Below, piece after piece: positions 8,920 to 18,266 of a stretch of DNA of 38,119 bases. The stretch's first letter is position 1. Every line of letters starts with the position of its first letter. The DNA comes from Deltaproteobacteria bacterium (GTDB taxonomy: Bacteria > Desulfobacterota > Syntrophobacteria > Syntrophobacterales > Syntrophobacteraceae): contig JAJYTC010000025.1 of NCBI GenBank assembly GCA_021793275.1, positions 1 to 38,119 on the forward strand. The letters are read 5' to 3'. Below the pieces are notes generated by a model. The model saw only the letters and a program-made list of their open reading frames with translations. It did not search any database and was not told the origin of the DNA. The position numbers were made by a program, and so were the translations under genes.

Positions 8920-9360
8920 ATGAATATCAACAAGATGGATCATATTTGCATTGCTGTAAAGAATCTCGATGAGGCGCGCAAGAAATGGGAGCCGCTTCTG
9001 GGAAAAAGCGAACCCGATGATCCCTATGAGGATGAATTGGAAAAGATAAGGGTCGCGCGTTATTGGATTGGAGAAGTCGGGTTTGAATTGATGGAATCCA
9101 CAACCCCGGACGGCGACGTCGCCAGGTTCATCGAAAAAAACGGTGAGGGGATTATGCTTATCAGCTTCAATGTGGACAGTACGCGCGATTCCATCAAAGA
9201 ACTCCAGGAAAAGGGTTATCCTTTCATACCCGATAAAGGGGGTGAGGTCGCTCGGCCATTCCGTGAGGGCGAGTTCGCGTTCATACATCCCAAGAAACTG
9301 AACGGGGTCCTTACCGAAATTATCGATGATCGCGGCAGATCAGCATCTCGGGGAAAATAA
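8920..9360 (+). CDS. VOC-superfamily protein, methylmalonyl-CoA epimerase/glyoxalase-like
   Basis: A 146-residue single-module VOC protein. It starts with MDHICIAVKNLDEARKKW, where the His of DHICIAV is the usual first metal ligand, and continues with GFELMEST and GVLTEII, whose Glu residues fit metal ligands of the fold. This pattern resembles methylmalonyl-CoA epimerase, which moves the alpha proton of a CoA thioester. A GGGAGG site 6 bases before ATG 8920 sets the start. Directly following a CoA ligase, it may act on the CoA thioester that the ligase produces; this is inference, and a lyase or dioxygenase-like role cannot be excluded. Confidence 0.82.
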   Translation: MNINKMDHICIAVKNLDEARKKWEPLLGKSEPDDPYEDELEKIRVARYWIGEVGFELMESTTPDGDVARFIEKNGEGIMLISFNVDSTRDSIKELQEKGYPFIPDKGGEVARPFREGEFAFIHPKKLNGVLTEIIDDRGRSASRGK

Positions 9361-9415
9361 CAAAGGCGGGTTCTCACAACGGATGTTTTAAAATCCTCAT
9401 GCGGACAAGAGGACT

Positions 9416-10414
9416 TTACAAGCTCGAAACGGCTTGTTTCCGCTCGGAGGTTTTCTGATTGGCGACTGCTGCGGCGGCCAATCCCAGGGAAAGCCAGAAG
9501 GCTTCCCGGATACGCCGCAGGATGGTGAAGGCGCCGGCCAACGCAGCTCCCAGGTCGAGTCCCATGGCGACCAGAATTGTGCCTCCGTCCTGGATCCCGA
9601 GGGCGCCCGGGATCATAAAGCCCAGTGAAGAAAAGATCGTGGCCAGTGCGTCCAGGCATAAGGCCGGGCCGAAATTAATCGGATGGCCCATTAGCCGGAA
9701 AATGACGCAAACCTCCACCGCGTGGATCAGCCAGCCCAGCATGAGCGTGAGCAATGAAAGGAAAATGCGGAAGGGATATTTGTGATAGAATCCGGCCAGG
9801 CACAAATCCAGCTCTACGAGTTCCCGCTCTTTATCTTTGAGCTTCCGGGGACACAGCCGGCATTTTTCGAGAAAACGCATTGCCGATACGCAGGGACTTT
9901 TGCGTTGAGCAATTAAGAAAGATAGGCCGCCGGTCCCGAGCGCTAAAACCCCGAGGCTCAGAAATCTCAGGCGGAAGACGCTGATGCTTGACATCAATGG
10001 GGTAAGGATAAGACCCAGGAAAGAATAAAGCGTGAGGCTCAAAACGAAGAGCCCTTTGCGAATCACGACGGAAGCCGTCGCCTCTTCCCACGCGACCCCG
10101 AAGTCCTTGAGACGGAGGGCCATGAAAGGCTCGCCTCCCATGGAGGCCGAGGGGGTGAGTTGATTGAGTGATTGGCCGGCCAGGAAAAGCAGAAAAAGAC
10201 GGCCCGGGGAAGGTCGAGACATTTTATCCGGCAGCAGGCAACCCCATGAGACAGTCCAAAGCAAATTCACCAGTCCGTAGGGCACGAACAACAAAGGCAA
10301 ATAATATCCCGCATGGCACAGATACAGGCCCAGCTTTGCCCAGCCCAACCGCTTCAACATCCAATAGAGACAAACCGTGCCGGCAATCAGCAGGATCAAG
10401 TTAAGACGGCGCAT
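9416..10414 (-). CDS. Flippase-like membrane protein of the LPG-synthase TM/UPF0104 family
   Basis: A 332-residue polytopic membrane protein with about eight hydrophobic segments. Motifs typical of the lysylphosphatidylglycerol-synthase TM/UPF0104 family are visible: GQSLNQLTPSASMGGEP at about 90 and LGFMIPGALGIQDGG toward the C-terminus. Family members move lipids or lipid-linked sugars across the inner membrane or are fused to lipid-aminoacylating domains; the latter domain is absent here. ATG 10414 (MRRLNLIL) is preferred over GTG 10441 because an AAGGGC site precedes it. It is divergent from the glycosyltransferase gene, and the two may cooperate on a lipid-linked glycan. It converges with the VOC gene. 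Confidence 0.8.
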   Translation of the reverse strand: MRRLNLILLIAGTVCLYWMLKRLGWAKLGLYLCHAGYYLPLLFVPYGLVNLLWTVSWGCLLPDKMSRPSPGRLFLLFLAGQSLNQLTPSASMGGEPFMALRLKDFGVAWEEATASVVIRKGLFVLSLTLYSFLGLILTPLMSSISVFRLRFLSLGVLALGTGGLSFLIAQRKSPCVSAMRFLEKCRLCPRKLKDKERELVELDLCLAGFYHKYPFRIFLSLLTLMLGWLIHAVEVCVIFRLMGHPINFGPALCLDALATIFSSLGFMIPGALGIQDGGTILVAMGLDLGAALAGAFTILRRIREAFWLSLGLAAAAVANQKTSERKQAVSSL

Positions 10415-10740
10415 CGATCTAGCCCTTGGAATCCTTTCCACCGCTATTGCAGGAACCTGAAGCCCGGCTCACGGAACTGGGGAAAACGCTTCGGCGGCAA
10501 CATACCACAAATCGTGTTCGGGCCGGGAGAAATTAAACACTGGTCCCATTGGTCGAAATATTGAGCTGGATAGCTCCTATTTATGAAAGGAAGATAAATT
10601 ATCTTTCACAATATCCGGATTGACCTCCAGATTTCGATTGTGTAGATTGCCTTTTTCTGTCAATCCTGGGGCGGTCGGTTGCAGGTGTGAATTAGTATTA
10701 TCAGAGAGTCGGATTCATCAAGGTTAAACAGGATCTTACA
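10415..10740. other. Divergent intergenic region
   Basis: This stretch of 326 bases between the flippase-like gene (-) and the glycosyltransferase gene (+) has no coding sequence that I can support. It contains a dyad and a sigma70-like promoter, listed separately. Confidence 0.5.
10591..10648 (+). promoter_or_regulatory. Candidate dyad operator and sigma70-type promoter for the glycosyltransferase gene
   Basis: AAGATAA-A-TTATCTT (10591-10605) is a perfect 7-bp dyad. Fifteen bases further lies TTGACC (10620-10625), a 17-base spacer and TAGATT (10643-10648), giving a -35/-10 pair with 5/6 and 4/6 consensus matches. Transcription would start near 10655, about 85 bases before the gene. This is pattern matching only. 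Confidence 0.4.
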
Positions 10741-12591
10741 GTGTCAAAATGTCAGTTGGACGCGAAGGAATGCCTTCCACAAACTGAGTCTTCATCATCA
10801 AATCGCTACCTGGCGATACTACGCCATCCCCTTGTGTGGATCTTCCTCCTCAGCCTTCCTTTTTACCTGATCGGGGTAAAAAGTTTGCCCCTCTGGAATA
10901 ATGATGCGATGTATCCGCAAATCGGGGGGGAAATGCTGCGCTCGGGCAATTGGATCACCCCCCGCCTGGACGGTATTCCGCATTTGGAAAAACCTCCCCT
11001 GGTCTACTGGTTAAACGCCATCAGTCTGCGTGTCCTTGGACATAGCGTTGCCGCTGCGCGTATTTGGCCTGTCCTTGCCTCCTGTTTGACGATCCTTGTG
11101 GTCGGCGGGATCGGCGCCTCGCTTTACGGAAAACGCGCGGGGTGGCTCAGCGCGTTGGTATTCAGCGTATCTATGGGTCCCTTCCTTTACTGCCGGGTGG
11201 TCGCGGTCAGTGCGGATGTCCTCCTCAGCTTGTGGACCTCCCTGGCTATTTTAGCTTACATCAGGGCGATCATAGAGAAAAGCAGGCACAGCGGATCGTG
11301 GCTTCTGGTCATGTTTGCATGTTTCGGTCTGGCAGGTCTGACGAAGTCACTCTACGGCTTCGGATTGCCCATTGTGATTATAGGCTTGCATGCAATCCCC
11401 ACCGGCAGATGGAGAAGCTTTCTATGCCGGCGGACAGCCTGGGGGAGCCTGTTGACTTTCGCCATAGCCGCTCCTTGGCATATACTGGTTGCAAGGGCTA
11501 ACCCCGATTTTCTCTGGTGTTATTTCGTCCGCGAAAATTTTCAACGTTTTGCGGGAGATCGCTGGCCAAGAGATGAGTTTCTCTCGGCGCCTCTATTCCT
11601 TACCTTCACTGTCCTGTGGCTTTTCCCGTGGACGGGCCTGCTGCCGCAGGCGGTGTTCAGGTCTTTTCGCCGTATCCGGGAGACCCGGTGGCTTCAGGCC
11701 AACGACCTGCTTATTTGTATATGGTTTTTGTTCATTGTAGGGCTATTCGTCGCTTCCCACGACCGCCTCGAATACTACTCGCTTCCCGCAGTCCCCGCGT
11801 TTGCGCTGCTTATCGGAAAGCTGTGGGATGACGGGCTCAAAGATGAAAAGCCGACTCTGCGACGCTCTATGTCGCTGGCTCTGGCTGCTACCGGTGTTAT
11901 CCTTTTGCTCGGCGCAATTGCAGGATGGGTGGTCCTTGGTTCCTTGAAAAACGATGTATTCAAGTTTCTCGATGCCTGGTGGCCGTATTCCGGCTGGTCG
12001 GGGGTATCCGCACAGATCGCTGTCCTGCAGCGAATACGCATTCCAACCGTGGTCGTTTTGACAGGGGCGGCTATTTTTGTTCTTGGCGCTTCGGCCGCCT
12101 TGCTAAGGTCTCGCCCCCGACTTGCTTGCGGCCTCATGATTGGAATCATGGCGCCGATCTTCATAATGTCCAATTGGGGCTTCAAATTGATGGCGCCCTT
12201 TGAGTCCAGTGCCCCCATTGTCAAAATCTTGAAAAAGGCCGGACCTGTCCAGGCGATCGTTATCCGCGAACCCCATGAGTACCAGTGGGTAAGTGGCATG
12301 GTTTATTACACCGGGCGAAAAGTATATATCCTTAAGAACCCGGATTCGCGCGATTCTGTTTTGGACGGGCACTTGGGAGGAATGTTCCTGAGCAGGCAAG
12401 AGTTCTCGAAATTGTGGGCGTCCGGCAAAAGAGTGGTCTTTGTCTACAACCTCTCTCAGAATAATGAAGTCTCCGGATTGTTGAAGTCGCAACCGTCAAA
12501 GGTGATAGGCAGATTTGGGACACGGGTGGTTTTGGAAAACCTGGGAAAATCTGAGAAGACCTTGGCGGGCCTGCCGGAGGAAAAACAATAG
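10741..12591 (+). CDS. ArnT-like GT-C glycosyltransferase (family 39/83 type)
   Basis: A 616-residue polytopic membrane enzyme that would transfer a sugar from a polyprenyl-phosphate donor on the outer face of the inner membrane. The first periplasmic loop carries the catalytic-loop pattern of the ArnT/PMT group: WNNDAMYPQIGGEML with D55, then NWITPRLDGIPHLEKPPLVYW (about 70-90). Around ten further membrane segments follow, and the C-terminal 120 residues form a soluble domain. The canonical DEARY motif is replaced by NDAMY. The start is GTG 10741 with an AGGAT site upstream. It stands divergent from a flippase-like gene and convergent with a radical SAM gene; lipid A, lipid or protein could be the acceptor. 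Confidence 0.85.
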   Translation: MSKCQLDAKECLPQTESSSSNRYLAILRHPLVWIFLLSLPFYLIGVKSLPLWNNDAMYPQIGGEMLRSGNWITPRLDGIPHLEKPPLVYWLNAISLRVLGHSVAAARIWPVLASCLTILVVGGIGASLYGKRAGWLSALVFSVSMGPFLYCRVVAVSADVLLSLWTSLAILAYIRAIIEKSRHSGSWLLVMFACFGLAGLTKSLYGFGLPIVIIGLHAIPTGRWRSFLCRRTAWGSLLTFAIAAPWHILVARANPDFLWCYFVRENFQRFAGDRWPRDEFLSAPLFLTFTVLWLFPWTGLLPQAVFRSFRRIRETRWLQANDLLICIWFLFIVGLFVASHDRLEYYSLPAVPAFALLIGKLWDDGLKDEKPTLRRSMSLALAATGVILLLGAIAGWVVLGSLKNDVFKFLDAWWPYSGWSGVSAQIAVLQRIRIPTVVVLTGAAIFVLGASAALLRSRPRLACGLMIGIMAPIFIMSNWGFKLMAPFESSAPIVKILKKAGPVQAIVIREPHEYQWVSGMVYYTGRKVYILKNPDSRDSVLDGHLGGMFLSRQEFSKLWASGKRVVFVYNLSQNNEVSGLLKSQPSKVIGRFGTRVVLENLGKSEKTLAGLPEEKQ

Positions 12592-12614
12592 CCGGCTCAA
12601 TATGCTTTTTCCCT

Positions 12615-13934
12615 TCAGTAACTGTCGAAATTCTCCATGGCGTTGTCCCCGCGCGAGGTCTTCCTCTGTTCCAGATTTACCATCCATGAGGCCATATCGG
12701 ACCGGCTCACGGGAAACGAAAGGCGCGAAAAGATCGATCTGAGGCTGTAGAATTCGCGGTACAATCTTTTCACGTTTTTCTCGAGTTGTTGGGGCGAGCA
12801 ATGCCTTGGCTGGAAATGGCAGGTAAGCTCGGGCCATCTGCCTATGTTGCCAGGGTCGACGAGACGGTCTTCTGCTCTTATGCGGTCATAGAAGGGAGTG
12901 CCTATGTGGGGGGTGAGGATATTGAAATAGGCCACAGGCACCTTGTTCTGCCTCAGAAAAGCGAGCGTGGAGTCATAGATGCTTTTGTCTTCGGAGTCAT
13001 AACCAAACACAAAATTGAGCGAATAACTGATCCCTCTTTTGCGCAGGTTGTTAAGTATTTCTGCATAATTTTTGACTTTGTTCGCTTTCTTGTTCATGCC
13101 TGAAAGTGTGGCCTGCTCGATGCTTTCGATTCCGATATTAACGTGGAGCAGGCCGCTGCGCTTTGCGAGGTCCAGAAACTCCTTGTCAAGGCAAAGGTTG
13201 GAGGACCACAGGGTCGACCAATATATCTCTAATGGCGCAAGCGCTTCCATGAGCTCTTCTGTGTGAGATTTCTTGCCGGCAAAGGTGCTGTCGGCGAAAA
13301 AAAAGTATTTGCCTTTGCTTTGCTTTATTTCGTCGATGACATCCTGCACCGGCCGGTAACGGTAGAGTTTCCCGAGATAGAAGCGTTCGGAGCAAAAGTC
13401 GCAACTGAAAGGGCACCCGCGGGAAGTCTGGACCGCGAAAGTTTTGACAGGACCATAATTTCGTAAACTGAGAAGTTCACGGCGCGGCAAAGGTAGAGTT
13501 CTCAAATTGTGATAGCCTTCGGCCCGGTAGAATTTGCGAAGCCTGCCGTTTGCGGCGTCATCGAGCATCTTGGCCCAGATAGTCTCTCCTTCCCCGATTC
13601 CCACTCCGTCACAATGTTCGGCGGCTTCGTCGGAGAAAAAAAAGGTGTGTGGACCGCCCATGATGACAGGAACGCCCCTTGCCCTGAATCGGTCGGCTAT
13701 TTCATAGGCCGCATACGAGTTGATTGTCCACGTGGTAATGGCAACCAGATCCACACGAGCCTCGTAATCGATATCGGTCAACTGCTGGTCGATCAGTTTT
13801 ACTTCCCAGTCGGCCGGAGTGAGTGCGGCAAGGTAAGGCAGCGTCAATCCCACAAGGCTTCTTTTTTTCGACTTGTACAGCTTTCGAATTGATCTTCCCT
13901 GATAATGAGAGGGCTGGATGATGAACAGCTTCAT
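12615..13934 (-). CDS. B12-binding-domain radical SAM enzyme of unknown substrate
   Basis: A 439-residue class B-like radical SAM protein. Residues 1 to about 125 form a Rossmann cobalamin-type domain (VDLVAITTWTINSY, VPVIMGGPHTFFFSDE, GIGEGE). I see no DxHxxG motif, so cobalamin would be bound without a His ligand if bound at all. The cluster motif is SRGCPFSCDFC (C174, C178, C181), and HVNIGIESIEQATLSGMNKK is the usual downstream element. Relatives modify hopanoids, bacteriochlorophylls and other lipids or cofactors by methylation or ring rearrangement. A GAGG site precedes ATG 13934. Convergent with the ArnT-like gene (23-base gap), it may belong to the same lipid-modifying function. Confidence 0.85.
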   Translation of the reverse strand: MKLFIIQPSHYQGRSIRKLYKSKKRSLVGLTLPYLAALTPADWEVKLIDQQLTDIDYEARVDLVAITTWTINSYAAYEIADRFRARGVPVIMGGPHTFFFSDEAAEHCDGVGIGEGETIWAKMLDDAANGRLRKFYRAEGYHNLRTLPLPRRELLSLRNYGPVKTFAVQTSRGCPFSCDFCSERFYLGKLYRYRPVQDVIDEIKQSKGKYFFFADSTFAGKKSHTEELMEALAPLEIYWSTLWSSNLCLDKEFLDLAKRSGLLHVNIGIESIEQATLSGMNKKANKVKNYAEILNNLRKRGISYSLNFVFGYDSEDKSIYDSTLAFLRQNKVPVAYFNILTPHIGTPFYDRIRAEDRLVDPGNIGRWPELTCHFQPRHCSPQQLEKNVKRLYREFYSLRSIFSRLSFPVSRSDMASWMVNLEQRKTSRGDNAMENFDSY

Positions 13935-14270
13935 TTAGGATGACCTCAAAATTGAACCATTCGCGCTCGACGACGGATGTCAGTTGTTAGCTAAAGAGTT
14001 CGACCGAGAACTGAATCAAGCATGATACATTATAGATCTCGATGCATCTTCATGCAAATGGGGGTAGTACAAACAATATGCACAGTTGTGCATTTTACTA
14101 TTTTCGTTCATACTGACTTCCCGCAGCCGATGCTACGGTGGAGCAGGTCCAAAATCCGACGATAGGCCTGCGCCCGCCTTGGTTGCATCTAAATTGGAGC
14201 GGGACCATTTACCGGCGCATCAACGATAATTAGATTGGCACTCGTTGCCTTTTTGACAATAGGAGGTTTT
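13935..14270. other. Intergenic region upstream of the nuo operon
   Basis: This divergent spacer of 336 bases must contain the nuo promoter. I find no strong -35/-10 pair. An AT-rich stretch around 14020-14032 (GATACATTATAG) is the best -10-like sequence. A 16-bp dyad lies at 14078-14093, and an AGGAGG ribosome site precedes nuoA. Confidence 0.45.
14078..14093. promoter_or_regulatory. Perfect dyad upstream of nuoA, candidate operator
   Basis: ATGCACA-GT-TGTGCAT is a 7-bp perfect inverted repeat with a 2-base centre, in the divergent spacer about 180 bases before nuoA. A dimeric repressor or activator could bind it. It does not match an operator that I can name with certainty. Confidence 0.45.
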
Positions 14271-14684
14271 ATGCAGCCTGTAGCTGCAGGGGTTATGTCG
14301 CCCTTCCATGCAGGGGTCTTCAGCCTTGTCGTCTTCACGATCCTTGTCATGCTTTTCATAGCTTCGCAACTGTTCCTGGCGGCCTGGCTCGGGGAAAAGA
14401 AAAAGAGCCCCGAAAAATCCAGGCCCTACGAATGCGGCATCATTCCAACGGGATCGGCCCGTTTCCGCTACCCCGTTCCTTTCTACTTGGTCGCCATTTT
14501 CTTTTTGATCTTCGATGTGGAAGGCGCCTTCATCATCACCTGGGCCGTGGTTTATCGTAAGGTGGGCCTTCCGGGCTATGAACAGATGTCGTTTTTTATC
14601 GTTTTGCTGCTTGCAGGGCTGTTTTATATCTGGAAACAGGGAGGACTGGATTGGAGAGAGACCGGCAAGCGAGCCGATTCCTGA
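14271..14684 (+). CDS. nuoA: Complex I subunit NuoA
   Basis: Small membrane subunit at the junction of the membrane and peripheral arms of NADH:quinone oxidoreductase. The 137 residues have three membrane helices. The conserved loop [25 protein letters not shown] contains the family Cys, and the next helix has [10 protein letters not shown], with the conserved Asp-x-Glu pair. An AGGAGG site lies just before ATG 14271, so the upstream in-frame ATG at 14235 is not used. It is the first gene of a nine-gene operon, and its last 34 bases overlap the next gene. Confidence 0.95.
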   Translation: MQPVAAGVMSPFHAGVFSLVVFTILVMLFIASQLFLAAWLGEKKKSPEKSRPYECGIIPTGSARFRYPVPFYLVAIFFLIFDVEGAFIITWAVVYRKVGLPGYEQMSFFIVLLLAGLFYIWKQGGLDWRETGKRADS

Positions 14685-17125
14685 GCATAGCGGACAGGGT
14701 GATAAACTGGTCGCGCAAATACAGTTTGTGGCCCATGTTTTTCGGCCTCTCCTGCTGCTTTGTCGAGGAAGCCGCCACTTTCACATCCCGCTACGATATG
14801 GCGCGGTTTGGCGCCGAGGTGATGCGTCCATCTCCAAGGCAGGCCGACCTGCTTATAGTTTCCGGGACGGTTTTTAAAAAAATTGCCCCCGTGGTTTTGC
14901 GTCTCTACGAACAGATGCCTGAACCCAAGTGGGTGATCTCCATGGGCTCCTGCGCTAATTCGGGCGGAATGTTCGACGTCTACAGCGTAGTGCAGGGCGT
15001 CGATCAGATCATTCCCGTCGATGTCTACGTTCCCGGGTGTCCGCCGCGTCCCGAGGCCCTTCTCGAAGGCCTCGTGATTTTGCAGGAAAAAATCATGTCC
15101 ACCGAGAAGCCGAGCCGGAAAGTATTCCACCTCGGAGGCGGGACCCAGGGCACCGACAGGCCGGTTCTGGAGATAGGGGCGACAAAATCAAGAGACCCGC
15201 GCGGACCGGGATATGAAGGAATTCCGATCAGGGGAACTTCGATACTTCCCGGAGGACTCCATTGGGGCAACAGGTCCGATCTTATGTGGACGCCTCCCGC
15301 GCGCCGCATCGAACTTTCTGAAGCCGACCTGGCGCTTGCCGCTGAGATGCGGGAGAGATTCGGGGACAAGGCGCGCCTGGAACCCCACAGTTCGGACATG
15401 CTGACCTTCGAGGTCGATCGAGGCAGCGTAAAAGATGTATTGCGTTTTCTCAAAAACGAATCCAAACCGAAATATAAACGCCTCGATGATCTTACCGCCA
15501 TCGACGAATCGGCCAGAAGAAACAGGATCTGGAACAAGGGCCTGGCGGAAGCCTCAAGCGACGCAGGGGCCGTGGAATCTTTTTCCCGCAGGCAGCCGGG
15601 GCGCTATCCGGATTTTACGGTAGTCTATCAACTGCTGTCTTTTGATACCGCCGGTCGCGTCAGGATAAAATCGGGCCTGGAGGCCGAAGGCGGGGCTGGC
15701 CTACCGGCCTCTGTCACCGACATCTGGCCTTCTGCCAACTGGTATGAGCGGGAAGTGTTCGACATGTTCGGCATCCGCTTCGAGGGGCATCCGAATCTTC
15801 GCAGAATCCTCATGCCCGAATGGTGGGAAGGCCACCCGCTAAGGAAAGACTATCCGGGACGGGCAACGGAAATGGCGCCCTATACCTTGGAGGACGCTCG
15901 AAAGCGCCAGCCTATGGATGCCATGGAAGTCGCGGCCCTCGATCACAAAGTGCCCCCGGGGGAACGAGAGTTTTTCCTCAATATCGGGCCGCACCACGTC
16001 AGCACTCACGGGCTCTTGCGCTGTATTGCGGCCCTCGATGGCGAAACGATAAAGTCGCTCGATCTCGAGATTGGCTATCATCACCGGGCGACCGAAAAGC
16101 TTGGCGAGCGCCAGAGCTGGCATCAATATATTCCTTATACGGATCGCAATGATTACCTGGCCGGCAGCTCGCTCGAGTTTTCATACGTGACCGCAGTCGA
16201 AACGCTTGCGGACATTCATATCCCGGAACGGGCCCAGGCTGTGCGGGTCTTGCTTGCCGAGCTCTATCGGCTGAGCAATCATCTCGTCTGGATGGCAACC
16301 TTTGCCCACGACGTCGGGGCAATGACGCCCAATTTTTACACCTTTGCCGAACGCGAGATGATTCTCGACATTATAGAGCTCATCACCGGAGGCCGGCTGC
16401 ATGCCGAATTCCTGAGGATAGGCGGGCTTGCCGCCGACCTTCCTGAAGGCTGGAAGGAAGCGGTCGACAATCTTACGGCAATATTTCCGCGGCGCCTTCT
16501 GGAGTATGAAAAGCTTCTGAGGGAAAACCCTATCTTTTTGGCCAGGACCAAAGGCATCGGGCGGATATCCCTTGAAGAGGCGATGGACTGGGGCGTTAGC
16601 GGGCCTAATCTGCGGGCATGCGGTTTGGCCTGGGACTTAAGGAAGAAGCTTCCATACTCGGGCTATGAAAATTATGATTTCGAAGTCCCTACGGAGACCG
16701 CGGGCGACTGCTACGCACGTTATCTGGTGAGAGTGGAGGAAATGCGGCAGAGCATCAGGATTATCGAGCAGGTCGTGCGCAACATGCCTTCCGGCCGCCA
16801 TGTCACGGAGGATTACCGCTACGCCATACCGGAGCGCCGTGAGATGCTAAAAGACATCGAAACCCTGATTCATCACTTTGTAAACGTTACCAGGGGAATG
16901 AAAATCCCCGTGGGGGAGGCTTACGGGGCTACTGAAGTCCCGCGCGGCGAGCACGGCTACTATGTGGTGAGCGATGGCCTCGGCTCTGCCTACCGCATGC
17001 GCGTGCGAGGTCCGGGCTTCGCCAATATCCAGACATTGCCCATAATGGCGACAGGCGAGAGCATAGCGGACCTTATCTCGATCATCGGGTCCATGGACGT
17101 TATCTTGCCGGACATTGACCGGTAG
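14651..17125 (+). CDS. nuoBCD: Fused complex I subunits NuoB-NuoC-NuoD
   Basis: One 824-residue protein carries the connector module. Residues 1-150 are NuoB, with the N2 iron-sulfur ligands C35, C36 (GLSCCFVEE), C101 (MGSCANSGG) and C130 (VPGCPPRPE). Residues about 225-405 are NuoC ([34 protein letters not shown]). Residues about 437-824 are NuoD, starting [11 protein letters not shown] with the quinone-site His, then [15 protein letters not shown], and ending [12 protein letters not shown]. The start is TTG 14651 behind a GGGAGG site, overlapping nuoA. NuoCD fusions are common; full BCD fusions are known in some deltaproteobacteria. A linker of about 70 residues (150-220) separates B from C. 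It takes the N2 electron and reduces quinone. Confidence 0.95.
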   Translation: MERDRQASRFLSIADRVINWSRKYSLWPMFFGLSCCFVEEAATFTSRYDMARFGAEVMRPSPRQADLLIVSGTVFKKIAPVVLRLYEQMPEPKWVISMGSCANSGGMFDVYSVVQGVDQIIPVDVYVPGCPPRPEALLEGLVILQEKIMSTEKPSRKVFHLGGGTQGTDRPVLEIGATKSRDPRGPGYEGIPIRGTSILPGGLHWGNRSDLMWTPPARRIELSEADLALAAEMRERFGDKARLEPHSSDMLTFEVDRGSVKDVLRFLKNESKPKYKRLDDLTAIDESARRNRIWNKGLAEASSDAGAVESFSRRQPGRYPDFTVVYQLLSFDTAGRVRIKSGLEAEGGAGLPASVTDIWPSANWYEREVFDMFGIRFEGHPNLRRILMPEWWEGHPLRKDYPGRATEMAPYTLEDARKRQPMDAMEVAALDHKVPPGEREFFLNIGPHHVSTHGLLRCIAALDGETIKSLDLEIGYHHRATEKLGERQSWHQYIPYTDRNDYLAGSSLEFSYVTAVETLADIHIPERAQAVRVLLAELYRLSNHLVWMATFAHDVGAMTPNFYTFAEREMILDIIELITGGRLHAEFLRIGGLAADLPEGWKEAVDNLTAIFPRRLLEYEKLLRENPIFLARTKGIGRISLEEAMDWGVSGPNLRACGLAWDLRKKLPYSGYENYDFEVPTETAGDCYARYLVRVEEMRQSIRIIEQVVRNMPSGRHVTEDYRYAIPERREMLKDIETLIHHFVNVTRGMKIPVGEAYGATEVPRGEHGYYVVSDGLGSAYRMRVRGPGFANIQTLPIMATGESIADLISIIGSMDVILPDIDR

Positions 17126-17170
17126 TAAGCGGTTAATAAGAGTCAAAAGTTGAAGATCGGGGTGGCAAAC

Positions 17171-18166
17171 ATGCTCCTGTGGATAGCGGGATTTATTATC
17201 CTTCTGATAAAGCTCACGATCGTCCTGGGTGTCGTGCTCTTTTTGGCCGGCTACCTGGTGTGGGTTGAACGTAAGTTCTTGGCGAGGCTTCAGATCCGCT
17301 ACGGGCCTAATCGCGCCGGTCCTTTCGGCCTCCTGCAGCCGATAGCGGACATTGTCAAAATGATTACCAAGGAAGATACGGTGCCCGACGGCGCGGACAG
17401 GACCTTTTTTCTGATCGCTCCGGCCGTAGTGGCCTTGACCGCCTTACTTATGTTCTCGGTTGTCCCTTTCGGTAAAGATATCACACTATTGGGGCAAAAG
17501 GTCCCCCTCGTCGTTACCGATTTGAACATAGGCCTTCTTTTTGTTTTCGCCATGTCGTCTCTAAGCGTCTACGGGGTGGCGCTCGGAGGCTGGGCATCGA
17601 ACTCCAAGTACGGTCTTCTCGGCGGAATCCGTGGCGCTGCGCAGATGATCAGCTACGAGCTTTCCCTCGGACTTTCGCTCGTTCCCATAGTCATGATGGC
17701 GCACTCCTTCAGCATGGTCGATATAGTTCAGGCTCAGCAAAGATACCCCTTTATCTTGTTTCAGCCAGTGGCCTTCCTTATTTTCGTCGTGAGCGCGATG
17801 GCCGAAAGCAAGCGAATTCCCTTCGACCTGCCGGAGGCCGAAAACGAACTGGTGGCGGGATATCACACCGAATACAGCGGCATGCGGTTCGGCCTGTTTT
17901 TCTTGGGCGAGTACGTCCACATAATGGTTTTTGGAGGAATCCTTGCGGTGCTTTTTCTGGGCGGATGGCGCGGACCGTTTCTGCCCCCGGTTGTCTGGCT
18001 GCTGATAAAAATCTTTTTGGTCGCCTTGTTCATGATCTGGGTGCGGGGCACCCTTCCACGGCTAAGATACGATCAGCTGATGACCCTGGGGTGGAAAGTG
18101 CTGATCCCGCTTGCCCTCATAAATATACTGGTTACCGGGGCGATCGGGTTGATCTTCGGTGGGTGA
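17171..18166 (+). CDS. nuoH: Complex I subunit NuoH
   Basis: Membrane subunit that forms the entrance of the quinone channel. Conserved blocks are WVERKFLARLQIRYGPNRAG, FGLLQPIADIVKMITKED, AESKRIPFDLPEAENELVAG followed by YHTEYSGMRFGLFFLGEY, and RGTLPRLRYDQLM. About eight membrane helices and 331 residues are normal for the family. ATG 17171 follows GGGGTGG at good spacing; a TTG at 17150 would add seven residues and cannot be excluded. It lies 45 bases after nuoBCD. The nuoE, nuoF and nuoG genes that usually sit between D and H are absent. Confidence 0.95.
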   Translation: MLLWIAGFIILLIKLTIVLGVVLFLAGYLVWVERKFLARLQIRYGPNRAGPFGLLQPIADIVKMITKEDTVPDGADRTFFLIAPAVVALTALLMFSVVPFGKDITLLGQKVPLVVTDLNIGLLFVFAMSSLSVYGVALGGWASNSKYGLLGGIRGAAQMISYELSLGLSLVPIVMMAHSFSMVDIVQAQQRYPFILFQPVAFLIFVVSAMAESKRIPFDLPEAENELVAGYHTEYSGMRFGLFFLGEYVHIMVFGGILAVLFLGGWRGPFLPPVVWLLIKIFLVALFMIWVRGTLPRLRYDQLMTLGWKVLIPLALINILVTGAIGLIFGG

Positions 18167-18237
18167 GTAGGTGAATGGGTGAGTAGGTGAGCGGGCAAAA
18201 CCTCCCTCCATTCACCGATTCACCTATTCACCCGCCC
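18158..18237. repeat. Long inverted repeat of heptamer units between nuoH and nuoI
   Basis: The left arm 18158-18187 is made of GGTGAGT/GGTGAAT-type 7-base units and pairs with the right arm 18208-18237, with 24 of 30 positions matching. The left arm contains the nuoH stop codon. Transcribed, it would fold into a long hairpin inside the operon mRNA, and it may be a mobile palindrome or a message stabiliser. Confidence 0.7.
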
Positions 18238-18266
18238 TTATCGTATTTGGGAGGAACGAGTACAAA

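Noticed and set aside
14239-14260. Sigma54-like promoter TTGGCACTCGTTGCC before nuoA
   Set aside because: The GG and GC elements are separated by 8 bases, not 10, and the site runs almost into the ribosome-binding site.
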